Shown piece by piece: positions 33,278 to 41,745 of a stretch of 64,000 nucleotides of DNA. A model generated the notes under the pieces. That model was given only the letters and a program-made list of their open reading frames with translations. It had not been told where the DNA came from and did no database searches. Position 1 is the stretch's first letter. Every line of letters begins with the position of its first letter. The stretch lies in NCBI RefSeq assembly GCF_018623055.1, contig NZ_CP076019.1, positions 2,294,001 through 2,358,000 on the forward strand, read 5' to 3'. The translations under genes were made by a program, and so were the position numbers. This stretch comes from Halorubrum sp. 2020YC2. GTDB taxonomy: Archaea > Halobacteriota > Halobacteria > Halobacteriales > Haloferacaceae.

Positions 33278-34426
33278 ATGCCAGAACACGAGGACGCGGC
33301 GACGGCCGGCGACGGCGCGCCGCGTCCGGAGCCGCTCCGGACGTTCTTCCGGATCGACGAGGTCCGCCGCGAGGACGGCCGCGTGCGGTACCGCGGCGAG
33401 TCGTACGTCCCGGAGCGGACGCTGTTACGGAAGCTGACACCGCACTTCCGGGAGGCGGGCTACGAGGTCGACATCGAGACCGTCGAGGGCGGCCACGTCG
33501 TCGTGGCGACCCCCTTCGACCGCGGCCGCGACGGGATCCCGTGGGTGAACCTCGCCATGTTCGCGGCCACCGTGCTGTCGACGCTGTTCGTCGGCGCGTA
33601 CGGCTGGTACTACGTCCCGCTCGCGGAGATTCAGTCGAACCCGCTGACGCTGCTTCAGGCGTGGCCGTTCACCGCCGCCGTCCTCGGCGTGTTAATGACC
33701 CACGAGCTCGGCCACTACGCCGCCGGGCGCTACCACGGCGTCCCCGTCTCGCTGCCGTACGTCATCCCTTTCATTTTCCCGTTCGGGACGCTCGGCGCGG
33801 TGATCCGCATCCGCGGCCGGATGCCCTCCCGGAAGGTCCTCTTCGACATCGGCGCGGCCGGACCGATCGCGGGGTTGTTCGCGACGGTCGTGGTGACCGT
33901 CGTCGGCCTCTCCTTGGACCCGATCCGGGTGCCGGCGGAGCTGGCGAACGCCTCGGGACCGATGATCCGGTTCAACAACCCGCCGCTGCTGGACCTCATC
34001 GCGGGCGTCCTCGGCCAGCCGACGAGCTACGGCGACCCGCGGCTCACCGCCCACCCGGTCGTGATCGGCGGCTGGGTGGGGATGTTCTTCACCCTCCTGA
34101 ACCTCCTCCCGGTGGGCCAGCTCGACGGCGGCCACATGGTCCGCGCGATGCTCGGGCCGCGGCAGGAGACCGTGGCGGCGCTCGTCCCGGGCGTGCTGTT
34201 CGGAATCGCCGCGTACCTCCACTTCTGGCGGGGGCTCGGGCTGAACGAGTCCGTCGGGCTGTGGGCGTTCTGGGGCGTGTTCGCGGCGGTGATCGCGTTC
34301 AACGGTCCGGCGGACCCGACCGACGATCGAGGGCTCGGAGTCCTGCGGCTCGCGGTCGGCTTCGTCACGTTCGCCGTCGGCGCGCTCTGTTTCCTCTTGG
34401 TTCCGATCCAAGTCATCGGGGCGTGA
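33278..34426 (+). CDS. Site-2-protease-type M50 metallopeptidase
   Basis: 382 residues from the ATG at 33278; an alternative GTG at 33272 adds two residues. Intramembrane zinc protease with HELGH at residues 142-146 and the second metal motif LLPVGQLDGGHM. Six or more membrane helices follow an 85-residue soluble N-terminal domain (RTFFRIDEVRREDGRVRYRGESYV). Such proteases release membrane-bound regulators or clear signal peptides; the substrate is unknown. The GGGTTTATAC box at 33245-33254 is correctly placed for a leaderless message. Confidence 0.92.
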   Translation: MPEHEDAATAGDGAPRPEPLRTFFRIDEVRREDGRVRYRGESYVPERTLLRKLTPHFREAGYEVDIETVEGGHVVVATPFDRGRDGIPWVNLAMFAATVLSTLFVGAYGWYYVPLAEIQSNPLTLLQAWPFTAAVLGVLMTHELGHYAAGRYHGVPVSLPYVIPFIFPFGTLGAVIRIRGRMPSRKVLFDIGAAGPIAGLFATVVVTVVGLSLDPIRVPAELANASGPMIRFNNPPLLDLIAGVLGQPTSYGDPRLTAHPVVIGGWVGMFFTLLNLLPVGQLDGGHMVRAMLGPRQETVAALVPGVLFGIAAYLHFWRGLGLNESVGLWAFWGVFAAVIAFNGPADPTDDRGLGVLRLAVGFVTFAVGALCFLLVPIQVIGA

Positions 34427-34499
34427 CGGCGGCGCGGCCGCGACCGCGCTCGGAGGGGTGCGGGGCCTCCCGGGCGACCGGGAGTCTGGCGGGGGAGCG

Positions 34500-36173
34500 T
34501 CAGTCGTCGCGGCGGTTTTTCATGCCCTGTCTGGTGAACTGCGGCGTGGCGCGGAGGCCGCGCTTCTTCCGGAACGACCGGTATAAGGCGATCGCGAGCG
34601 GCGCGGCCAAGGCGAGGACGACAAGCGCGAGCCGCAAGTTCTCCGCGAACGAGTAGAGGATCGTCGCGGAGAGGACGCCGACCGCGAGCAGCACCGAGTA
34701 GGCGATCCGCATCGCCAGCTTCTCTAAGACCTTCGTGTCGTCTTCCAACACGACGTTGACGGTCAGGTCGTCGCGGTTGGCGCGGTCGAGGAACTCGTCG
34801 GCCTTCGGCGGGACCGTGAACAGCGCCTCGGTGGTCTGTTGCACCTGCCGGCCGGCGTCCTCCGCGAGGTCGCGGGCGGTCTGCTCGTAGTACCCCTCCT
34901 CGCGGAGGTAGTCGGTCGCGGTCGAGATGAAGTCGAACTCGGGGTCGAGCGTGACGCAGACCCCCTCGACGACGGTGGCGACCCGGAGGACCAAAGCGAG
35001 GTTCGGCGGGAGCCGCAGCGGGAACTCGTAGATGGTCGACTCCACCTGTTCGATGATCTGGTTCACCTGATACTGCTCGATGTCCTCGCCGCTGGCGTCC
35101 GCGATGGCCAGTTCCATCACGTTGCCCATCACTTCGCGGTCGGCCTCCGGCGAGAGCGTCCCCATCGAGACCAGCGTGTCGAGGATGGCGTCGATGTCCT
35201 GGCGCGCGACCGCGACGTAGAACTCGACTATCTTCTCCTGGACGAACGGGTCGACCCGGCCCGCCATCCCGAAGTCGTAGAAGATCACCGAGCCGTCGTC
35301 CGCGACCGCGAGGTTCCCCGGGTGGGGGTCGGCGTGGAACACGCCGTCCTCGATGATCATCTGGAGGTACACCTCCTGGAGCGTCTCCGCGATCTGGGTC
35401 CGGTCGTGGCCCGCCTCATCGAGCGCGTCGAGGTCGCTGATCTTCGCGCCCGGGACGTACTCCATCGTGAGCACGCGCGGTCCGGAGACCGACTCGTACG
35501 TCTCGGGGATCCGGATCTCGTCGTTGCCGGCGAAGTTGCCGCGGATCTCTTCGAGCATCGCCCGCTCGCGGGCGTAGTCCATCTCCTCGCGGATCGTCTT
35601 CGCGAACTCGTCCGCGAGGTTCTCTAGAGAGAACGCGCGGCCGGCGCCGGTGAAGCGCTTGACGAGCGGGATCGACCATCGGATCGTCCGGAGGTCCGCC
35701 TCGACGAGCGACTCGATGCCGGGGCGGCGCACCTTCACCGCGACGGACTCGCCCTCGTACTGCGCGGTGTACACCTGTCCGAGACTCGCGCCGCTTATCG
35801 GCTCGCGGTCGAAGTCGTCGAACGTCTCGTCCACCGGGCCGAACTCGTCTTCGAGGACGACCTTCGACTCCTCCCACGGCGCGGGGGGAACGTCGTCTTG
35901 GAGCCCCTCCAACACCTCGATGTACGCGGGCGGGAGGATGTCGGGCCGCGTGGAGAGGATCTGCCCGAGCTTGATGAACGTCGGCCCGAGCGTGAGCAGG
36001 ATGTCGAGCAGCACCGCGGCGCGCTCGCGCTGGGTCTCGGCGTCGACCTCGCGGCTCCCGCCGAACAGGAAGTAGCGCCGGCTGTCGCGCCAGTAGGCGA
36101 TGATGAGCGGCGAGAACTGCCGCAGAACGACGACGAACCGCCAGTACGCGCGAAGGTTGACCAGCGTGACCAC
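34500..36173 (-). CDS. AarF/UbiB/ABC1 family atypical kinase
   Basis: 557 residues, GTG start. ABC1/ADCK family motifs are clear: KxGQ motif in LGPTFIKLGQILSTRPDILP (about 84-103), the Ala-rich/nucleotide loop PISGASLGQVYTAQ, VAVKVRRPGIE, EMDYARERAML, the catalytic loop FHADPHPGNLAV, and the metal-binding DFGMAG. Two membrane helices lie near the C-terminus (about 495-540). Family members support isoprenoid quinone or lipid homeostasis and act as ATPases more than kinases. The hsp20 gene ends three bases upstream, so the two share a message. Confidence 0.94.
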   Translation of the reverse strand: MVTLVNLRAYWRFVVVLRQFSPLIIAYWRDSRRYFLFGGSREVDAETQRERAAVLLDILLTLGPTFIKLGQILSTRPDILPPAYIEVLEGLQDDVPPAPWEESKVVLEDEFGPVDETFDDFDREPISGASLGQVYTAQYEGESVAVKVRRPGIESLVEADLRTIRWSIPLVKRFTGAGRAFSLENLADEFAKTIREEMDYARERAMLEEIRGNFAGNDEIRIPETYESVSGPRVLTMEYVPGAKISDLDALDEAGHDRTQIAETLQEVYLQMIIEDGVFHADPHPGNLAVADDGSVIFYDFGMAGRVDPFVQEKIVEFYVAVARQDIDAILDTLVSMGTLSPEADREVMGNVMELAIADASGEDIEQYQVNQIIEQVESTIYEFPLRLPPNLALVLRVATVVEGVCVTLDPEFDFISTATDYLREEGYYEQTARDLAEDAGRQVQQTTEALFTVPPKADEFLDRANRDDLTVNVVLEDDTKVLEKLAMRIAYSVLLAVGVLSATILYSFAENLRLALVVLALAAPLAIALYRSFRKKRGLRATPQFTRQGMKNRRDD

Positions 36174-36176
36174 CCG

Positions 36177-36551
36177 TCAGGCGCCGCCCTCGTCGTCCGC
36201 GTCGTCGACGGGGATGGCCCGGGAGACGTCGCGGTCCCGCTTCGGGAGGGAGATCTCGAGGACGCCGCGGTCGATCTCGGCGTCGGCCCCGCCGCCGTCG
36301 GCGTCGTTGGGGAGCGGGAGCTCCGCGTCGAGGAACAGCGGTCGGTCCTCGCGGACGTACTCGAACCCCTCCGGGACCGCCTTCTCGCGGCGGCCCTCGA
36401 TCTCGATGCGCCCGTCCTCGACGAGCACCTCGGTGGTCTCGGCGGTCGCGCCCGGGAGGTCGACGACGAGGACGTACCCCTCGTCGGACTCGAGTAGGTC
36501 CGCAAACACCGCGTCCGGGAGGTCCCGGAGCGCGTCGCGTAGCGCTGACAT
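36177..36551 (-). CDS. Hsp20/alpha-crystallin family small heat shock protein
   Basis: 124 residues. The alpha-crystallin domain covers about 20-110: SDEGYVLVVDLPGATAETTEVLVEDGRIEIEGRR, and RPLFLDAELPLPNDADGGGADAEIDRGVLEISLPKR with the GVLEI strand. The N-terminal arm is short. ATP-independent holdase that keeps unfolding proteins soluble. First gene of a two-gene operon with the UbiB-type kinase, which suggests a membrane-stress response. Confidence 0.88.
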   Translation of the reverse strand: MSALRDALRDLPDAVFADLLESDEGYVLVVDLPGATAETTEVLVEDGRIEIEGRREKAVPEGFEYVREDRPLFLDAELPLPNDADGGGADAEIDRGVLEISLPKRDRDVSRAIPVDDADDEGGA

Positions 36552-36658
36552 AAGCGTCGGTAGGGTCGCCGCGGCGAAAAAGCTGTGGAAAAGGCGGATC
36601 GGACCCCGCCCCCCGAGTCGACCGATCGGCGGGGGTCGCCGCCTCCGGATCCCCCGAT

Positions 36659-37363
36659 TCAGTCGTCGTCCCCGATGTCGAGGTCGAACTTCCCGAGGTC
36701 CTCGCCCTGCGACTCGCCGGGGAGGATGTCCCCGAGCCCGGCGCCGAAGGCGGCCGCGGCCCAGACGACCGCGATCCGGCCGAGCCGTTCGAGCGCGGTG
36801 GGGTCGCCCTCGTGGAGCCGGCCCCAGAACAGCAGCATGAGCGACGACGTGGTCAGGGAGACGAGGAGGACGCCCGCGTACCGGCGGGGGATGACGCCGA
36901 GGATCGGGTGTCTGATCGTGATCTGTCGGAAGTCCGCGAAGTAGAGCAGGCCGGCGGTCGCGAGGAGGACGAAGCCGACGTGACCGACCAGGAGGACCGG
37001 GACGCCGGCGACGGTGGTCGCGGCGAACCAGGCCGCGATCTCGAAGACCCCGCCCTCGACGAGCAGCGGGAGCGCGAACAGCACCGCCCCGACGAACGAC
37101 TCGGCCAGGTCCCGGGAGGTGTACTTGGTGATCCGCTGGGCGAGCGCCCCGGTCCCGGGCATCCGCTCGACGAGCGATATCGTCTGTCTCACCTTCTCGC
37201 GCTCGTGGCCCTCGTCGACGGTATCGCTGAGGGCGTCGAGCGTCGCGAGCAGGTCGTTGATGTCCGGGTTCTCGGGACCGTGCGCGGGGTCGGCCGCCCC
37301 GCCCGCTCCGTCCGATCCGCCCGCCCGGCCCGTGGCCGCGTCGGGCTCGTCGCTGTCGACCAT
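36659..37363 (-). CDS. DUF2391 integral membrane protein
   Basis: 234 residues. A soluble acidic N-terminal part with a helix (DINDLLATLDALSDTVDEGHEREKVRQTISLVERM) is followed by KYTSRDLAESFVGAVLFALPLLVEGGVFEIAAW and four further helices, ending in an acidic tail (GKFDLDIGDDD). This order matches the DUF2391 (TIGR02587-type) family of unknown function. It is 107 bases downstream of the hsp20 start region and on the same strand, so cotranscription with other genes is not obvious. Confidence 0.8.
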   Translation of the reverse strand: MVDSDEPDAATGRAGGSDGAGGAADPAHGPENPDINDLLATLDALSDTVDEGHEREKVRQTISLVERMPGTGALAQRITKYTSRDLAESFVGAVLFALPLLVEGGVFEIAAWFAATTVAGVPVLLVGHVGFVLLATAGLLYFADFRQITIRHPILGVIPRRYAGVLLVSLTTSSLMLLFWGRLHEGDPTALERLGRIAVVWAAAAFGAGLGDILPGESQGEDLGKFDLDIGDDD

Positions 37364-37473
37364 GTTCCCCCGGGACGCGCGAGCGAACTAAAAGGGTGCC
37401 TCCGCGGGCGCCGACCGCCGGGTCGCCGTGGTGTGGACGGTGACCGCCGGGCCTCGGGGTCGCCGTCGGGGTC

Positions 37474-38244
37474 CTACAACCGGTCGAGGAACTCGGAGAG
37501 CGCCTCGTTGAACGCGGCCGGCCGTTCGAGCATCGCGAGGTGGGCGGCGTCGGGGAGTTCGGTCCACTCTCCCGCCGGAATCTCCGCGGCCAGGTACTCG
37601 TGGTACGCCGGCGGGGTGAGTCCGTCGTGCGCGCCGACGAGCGCGAGCGCCGGCACGTCGACCGCGTCGAGGCGGTCGCGGACGTCGAACCGGTGGCACG
37701 TCAGGAAGTCGCGCTCGGTGACCGCTCGCCCGCACGCGCGCATGGACGCCTCCGAGAGCTCGACGTACTCCGCGGGCGCGTCGTGGAACAGCCGGTCCGG
37801 CTCGTGGAGCAGCGAGACCGCCCGGTCGAAGTCGTCCGCGAGCGCCTCGCGCAGGGAGTCGGCCACGGCGAGCTTCGCACCCGTGCCCGCGAGGGCGAGG
37901 CCGTCGAGCGCGAGGTCGCGCTCCGAGGCGATCCACAGCGCGACCGCGCCGCCCAGCGAGTTGCCGCAGACCACGGTCGCGTCCGTCGCCTCCACGACCG
38001 CGACGACGTCGTCCGCGTACGCGTCGAGCGTCTCGCGGCCCGCCGGCGTCGTCACGTCGCCGCTGTCGCCGTGCCCCGAGAGATCGACGGCGACGCCCGG
38101 GAACCGATCCGCGAGCCGCGCCTGCGACTTCCAGACGTCTTTCGTGCCGCCGCTGCCGTGGACGAAACAGACCGTCGGCCCGTCGCCGCCGCGGTCGAAG
38201 CGGCGGTACGCCGTCTCGCGCCCGTCGTGGGTGACCCGCTCCAT
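37474..38244 (-). CDS. Alpha/beta hydrolase
   Basis: 256 residues from the ATG at 38244 (MERVTHDGRETAYRRFDRGGDGP). Oxyanion region VCFVHGSGGTKDVWKSQ, nucleophile elbow CGNSLGGAVAL with the catalytic Ser, Asp in LVGAHDGLTPP and His in PDAAHLAMLERP. A cap domain lies between (about 135-195). Esterase or hydrolase of unknown substrate; the sequence is close to the BioH/MhpC-like group. A frame continuing upstream to 38382 adds Arg/Pro/Ser-rich sequence and is not used. Confidence 0.88.
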   Translation of the reverse strand: MERVTHDGRETAYRRFDRGGDGPTVCFVHGSGGTKDVWKSQARLADRFPGVAVDLSGHGDSGDVTTPAGRETLDAYADDVVAVVEATDATVVCGNSLGGAVALWIASERDLALDGLALAGTGAKLAVADSLREALADDFDRAVSLLHEPDRLFHDAPAEYVELSEASMRACGRAVTERDFLTCHRFDVRDRLDAVDVPALALVGAHDGLTPPAYHEYLAAEIPAGEWTELPDAAHLAMLERPAAFNEALSEFLDRL

Positions 38245-38515
38245 GTCGAGGCGGTTCGACGTCGAGCGGCATAAACGCCCGAGTGGTCGGACGGCGGTCG
38301 CGGCCTGCGAGCCGAGCGAAAGAAGGGGCGCGGCCAGGGCGGGAGACGGGGGGCGGCTAGGGCGAAAGAAGGGGCGCGGCACCGACCGCCGGACGGCGGG
38401 CGGGCGGGCGAGATCGACCCCGAACCGCTACACTACCGATAGCACAGAGCGACACTCACGTCCTGCGATTTTTGGCGTCAAGTTTAAATATCTACGCGAC
38501 TAACTCGTAGTTAGG

Positions 38516-38767
38516 ATGAATCACATACAGACCCGATCGACCGGCGACGGCGCGCTGCTCCGTCGGTACGAGTACGACGACGGCTGGATCGTCGCTGCCG
38601 ACCTCGGCGTCGACGACGAGACCGTCACCGTCGACACCGTCGGCGGGACCGCGATCGTCGTCGTGGAGGGACCGGACGGGCCGGTCGAATCGGAGTTCGA
38701 ACTGCCCGGAACGGCCGCCGACGCGGTCGTGAACAACGGCGTGCTCACCGTGGAGGGCGAGCGATGA
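38516..38767 (+). CDS. Hsp20-like small protein coupled to cdc48 (DUF7127)
   Basis: 83 residues. [32 protein letters not shown], and [26 protein letters not shown] reproduce the strand order and GVLTVEG ending of an alpha-crystallin domain in short form. The ATG of the AAA protein Cdc48 overlaps its stop by four bases. TTTAAATATC at 38483-38492 is the TATA box about 28 bases before the start codon, and a CTAAC/GTTAG pair lies between box and start. A cofactor or adaptor role for Cdc48 is a reasonable inference from coupling and fold. Confidence 0.78.
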   Translation: MNHIQTRSTGDGALLRRYEYDDGWIVAADLGVDDETVTVDTVGGTAIVVVEGPDGPVESEFELPGTAADAVVNNGVLTVEGER

Positions 38768-41031
38768 AGCTCACCGTCAAGCCGCTGAAACAGAAGGACG
38801 CCGGCCGCCGCCTCGCGGCGATCGACCGCGTCGCGGCCGACGAGCTGGGCCTCTCCGGCGGGGACATCGTCCGCGTCGAGGGCGCCGACGGGGCCGCGGT
38901 CGCCCGCGTCTGGCCCGGCTACCCCGAGGACGACGGCACCGGCGTGATCCGCATCGACGGCCGCCTCCGACAGGAGGCCGACGTGGGGATCGACGACCGC
39001 GTGACCGTCGAGGACGTCGACGTCTCGCGGGCGGACGCGGTGACGATCGCCTTCCCGAGCCAGCTGCGGGTGCGGGGCCAGATCGCCCCGTTCATCCGCG
39101 ACAAGCTCTCCGGACAGCCGGTGACCGAGGGACAGACGATCCGGACCTCCCTCGGCTTCGGGCTGATGGGCGGCCAGTCGCAGGCGGTGCCGATGAAGAT
39201 CGCGGAGACGAGCCCCGGCGGCACGGTCGTCATCACCGACGAGACGGAGATCAGCATCTCCGAGATCTCCGCCGAGGAGATCGCCGACCGCGACGACGCC
39301 GCGGGCGGGACCGGCGAGGGCCCCGACGTCACCTACGAGGACATCGGCGGGCTCGACGACGAGCTAGAGCAGGTCCGCGAGATGATCGAGCTGCCGATGC
39401 GGCACCCGGAGCTGTTCAAGCGCCTCGGTATCGACCCCCCGAAGGGCGTCCTGCTCCACGGGCCGCCGGGCACCGGGAAGACGCTGATCGCGAAGGCGGT
39501 CGCCAACGAGATCGACGCCAACTTCCACACGATCTCCGGCCCGGAGATCATGTCGAAGTACTACGGCGAGAGCGAAGAGCAGCTCCGCGAGGTGTTCGAG
39601 GAGGCGTCCGAGGAGTCGCCCTCGATCATCTTCATGGACGAGCTCGACTCCATCGCGCCCAAGCGCGAGGAGGCCGGCGGCGACGTAGAGCGCCGCGTCG
39701 TGGCCCAACTGCTCTCGCTGATGGACGGGCTCGAAGAGCGCGGCGAGGTCGTCGTCATCGGGGCGACGAACCGCGTCGACGCCATCGACCAGGCGCTCCG
39801 ACGGGGCGGCCGCTTCGACCGCGAGATCGAGGTCGGCGTCCCCGACCGCGACGGCCGCAAGGAGATCCTTCAGGTCCACACGCGGAACATGCCGCTGACC
39901 GACGGGATCGACTTAGACGAGTACGCCGAGAACACCCACGGCTTCGTCGGGGCCGACTTAGAGTCGCTCGCGAAGGAGTCCGCGATGCACGCGCTGCGCC
40001 GGATCCGCCCGGAGATCGACCTCGAAAGCGACGAGATCGACGCCGACGTGCTGAACAGCATTCAGGTGACCGAGGCGGACTTCAAGGAGGCGATAAAGGG
40101 AATCGAGCCCTCCGCGTTACGGGAGGTGTTCGTGGAGGTCCCCGACACCACCTGGGAGGACGTGGGCGGCCTCGAGGACACCAAAGAGCGGCTCCGCGAG
40201 ACGATCCAGTGGCCCCTGGAGTACCCCGAGGTGTTCGAGGAGCTGGACATGCAGGCCGCGAAGGGCGTCCTGATGTACGGCCCGCCGGGCACGGGGAAGA
40301 CCCTGCTCGCGAAGGCCGTCGCCAACGAGAGCGAGTCGAACTTCATCTCGATCAAGGGGCCGGAGCTGCTGAACAAGTACGTGGGCGAGTCCGAGAAGGG
40401 CGTCCGCGAGGTGTTCAGCAAGGCCCGGGAGAACGCGCCGACGATCGTGTTCTTCGACGAGATCGACTCGATCGCCACCGAGCGCGGGAAGAACTCCGGC
40501 GACTCCGGCGTCGGTGAACGCGTCGTCTCCCAGCTCCTGACGGAGCTTGACGGCCTCGAATCGCTGGAGGACGTGGTTGTCATCGCGACGACGAACCGCC
40601 CGGACCTCATCGACTCGGCGCTGCTGCGCCCCGGACGCTTAGACCGGCACGTCCACGTGCCCGTCCCCGACGAGACGGCGCGCCGCCGGATCTTCGAGGT
40701 CCACACGCGGGACAAGCCGCTGGCGGACGACGTCGACCTCGACGCGCTGGCGCGCAAGACCGACGGGTACGTCGGCGCCGACATCGAAGCGGTCGCCCGC
40801 GAGGCGTCGATGAACGCCTCCCGAGAGTTCATCGGCAGCGTCACGCGCGAGGAGGTGGGCGAGTCCGTCGGCAACGTCCGCGTGACGATGGAGCACTTCG
40901 AGGACGCGCTGAGCGAGGTCAACCCCAGCGTCACCCCGGAGACGCGCGAGCGCTACGAGGAGATAGAAAAGCAGTTCAGGCGGTCCGAGGTGGACCGCAC
41001 CGAGGCCGAACCGGGCGCCGCGTTCCAGTAG
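38764..41031 (+). CDS. Cdc48/VCP-type AAA+ ATPase
   Basis: 755 residues: N-domain (about 1-180, double-psi barrel [20 protein letters not shown]), D1 AAA module with Walker A GPPGTGKT at about 232-239 and Walker [13 protein letters not shown]2 module with Walker A at about 506-513 and Walker [12 protein letters not shown]. Arginine-finger regions ([23 protein letters not shown]) are present. It unfolds ubiquitin-like (SAMP)-marked or other proteins and feeds the proteasome. The D1 fingers read [11 protein letters not shown] rather than ALLRPGRFDRE, a small deviation. Coupled to the Hsp20-like gene upstream. Confidence 0.96.
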   Translation: MKLTVKPLKQKDAGRRLAAIDRVAADELGLSGGDIVRVEGADGAAVARVWPGYPEDDGTGVIRIDGRLRQEADVGIDDRVTVEDVDVSRADAVTIAFPSQLRVRGQIAPFIRDKLSGQPVTEGQTIRTSLGFGLMGGQSQAVPMKIAETSPGGTVVITDETEISISEISAEEIADRDDAAGGTGEGPDVTYEDIGGLDDELEQVREMIELPMRHPELFKRLGIDPPKGVLLHGPPGTGKTLIAKAVANEIDANFHTISGPEIMSKYYGESEEQLREVFEEASEESPSIIFMDELDSIAPKREEAGGDVERRVVAQLLSLMDGLEERGEVVVIGATNRVDAIDQALRRGGRFDREIEVGVPDRDGRKEILQVHTRNMPLTDGIDLDEYAENTHGFVGADLESLAKESAMHALRRIRPEIDLESDEIDADVLNSIQVTEADFKEAIKGIEPSALREVFVEVPDTTWEDVGGLEDTKERLRETIQWPLEYPEVFEELDMQAAKGVLMYGPPGTGKTLLAKAVANESESNFISIKGPELLNKYVGESEKGVREVFSKARENAPTIVFFDEIDSIATERGKNSGDSGVGERVVSQLLTELDGLESLEDVVVIATTNRPDLIDSALLRPGRLDRHVHVPVPDETARRRIFEVHTRDKPLADDVDLDALARKTDGYVGADIEAVAREASMNASREFIGSVTREEVGESVGNVRVTMEHFEDALSEVNPSVTPETRERYEEIEKQFRRSEVDRTEAEPGAAFQ

Positions 41032-41079
41032 GTCGGCCGTCCGTTCCGGCGGGCGAGCGGTGCTCGCCCGCGGCGATTT

Positions 41080-41295
41080 TTATACGAGTCCGAGCGTCGA
41101 CAGCAGGTAGAGCGCGGCGACCACGACGATACCGATCGTGACGAGCCGCCACGCGAGCTTCAACACGAACTTGCCGACGACGATGACGAGCGCGACGACG
41201 ACCAGGGCGACGAGGAGCTGGCCGACCTGACTGCCGAGCAGCGCGGCCTGCGCCGGCGCGACGAGCCCCGCGAGCGCGAGTGACGATGCGGTCAT
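41080..41295 (-). CDS. Small hydrophobic membrane protein
   Basis: 71 residues from the ATG at 41295 (MTASSLALAGLVAPAQAALLGSQVGQLLVALVVVALVIVVGKFVLKLAW). Two membrane helices (about 25-43 and 50-68) separated by KFVLKLAWR. No known domain. An upstream GTG/ATG at 41307 would add four residues. It is convergent with cdc48. GGTATAAGC at 41316-41324, read on the minus strand as GCTTATACC, is a fair TATA box for a leaderless start at 41295. Confidence 0.65.
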   Translation of the reverse strand: MTASSLALAGLVAPAQAALLGSQVGQLLVALVVVALVIVVGKFVLKLAWRLVTIGIVVVAALYLLSTLGLV

Positions 41296-41745
41296 GTCCG
41301 GGGCCACGGCGAGGCCGGGTATAAGCTTGTGGGACGAGACCGAGATCGATTGTCGGATTCTGATAGGTCTGCGGTGAGAACCGCGTCGAATCCGGACGCG
41401 CGGTCACCCGCACGGCGGCCGCGCGGCGACGAGACCACCGTTCTCCGGGAGGGACGGCCGCGACCGAACCCCCCTTCTGTTCCGGTGGGAAGTCGTCGCC
41501 GTACCGCGTTTCCTCCGAACGAGTACCAGTTTCACTCCGGTCTACCTATGCTTATGTATCCGGAGTCCGTCTCTTGGCGACGTACCGTATTTAGCGTCAG
41601 ACTCGCCGCACAGACGTTACATACCGAATCGGACATGTAGGCCCGGTCGGATTCGGACATCCGAACGTACAAGGGCCCGCCTCACCAGTACACCAACACT
41701 ACAGATGATCCATATCACACGCCGACCGAGCGGGGTGGCCGCCGA
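41296..41745. other. Divergent intergenic region upstream of nrdJ
   Basis: 450 bases. A frame at 41329-41640 has no halophilic composition or domain and is discounted. Near the nrdJ end there is a cluster of symmetrical sites: TCGGACAT at 41629-41636 and 41653-41660, the 7-bp inverted pair CCGAATC (41624-41630)/GATTCGG (41650-41656), and TTCGG-ACAT-CCGAA (41652-41665). I see no cobalamin riboswitch consensus. Confidence 0.55.

Noticed and set aside
41296-41745. Cobalamin riboswitch upstream of the B12-dependent reductase nrdJ
   Set aside because: No recognisable B12-box or conserved core; the region instead has short symmetrical sites, and haloarchaeal B12 riboswitches are not established.
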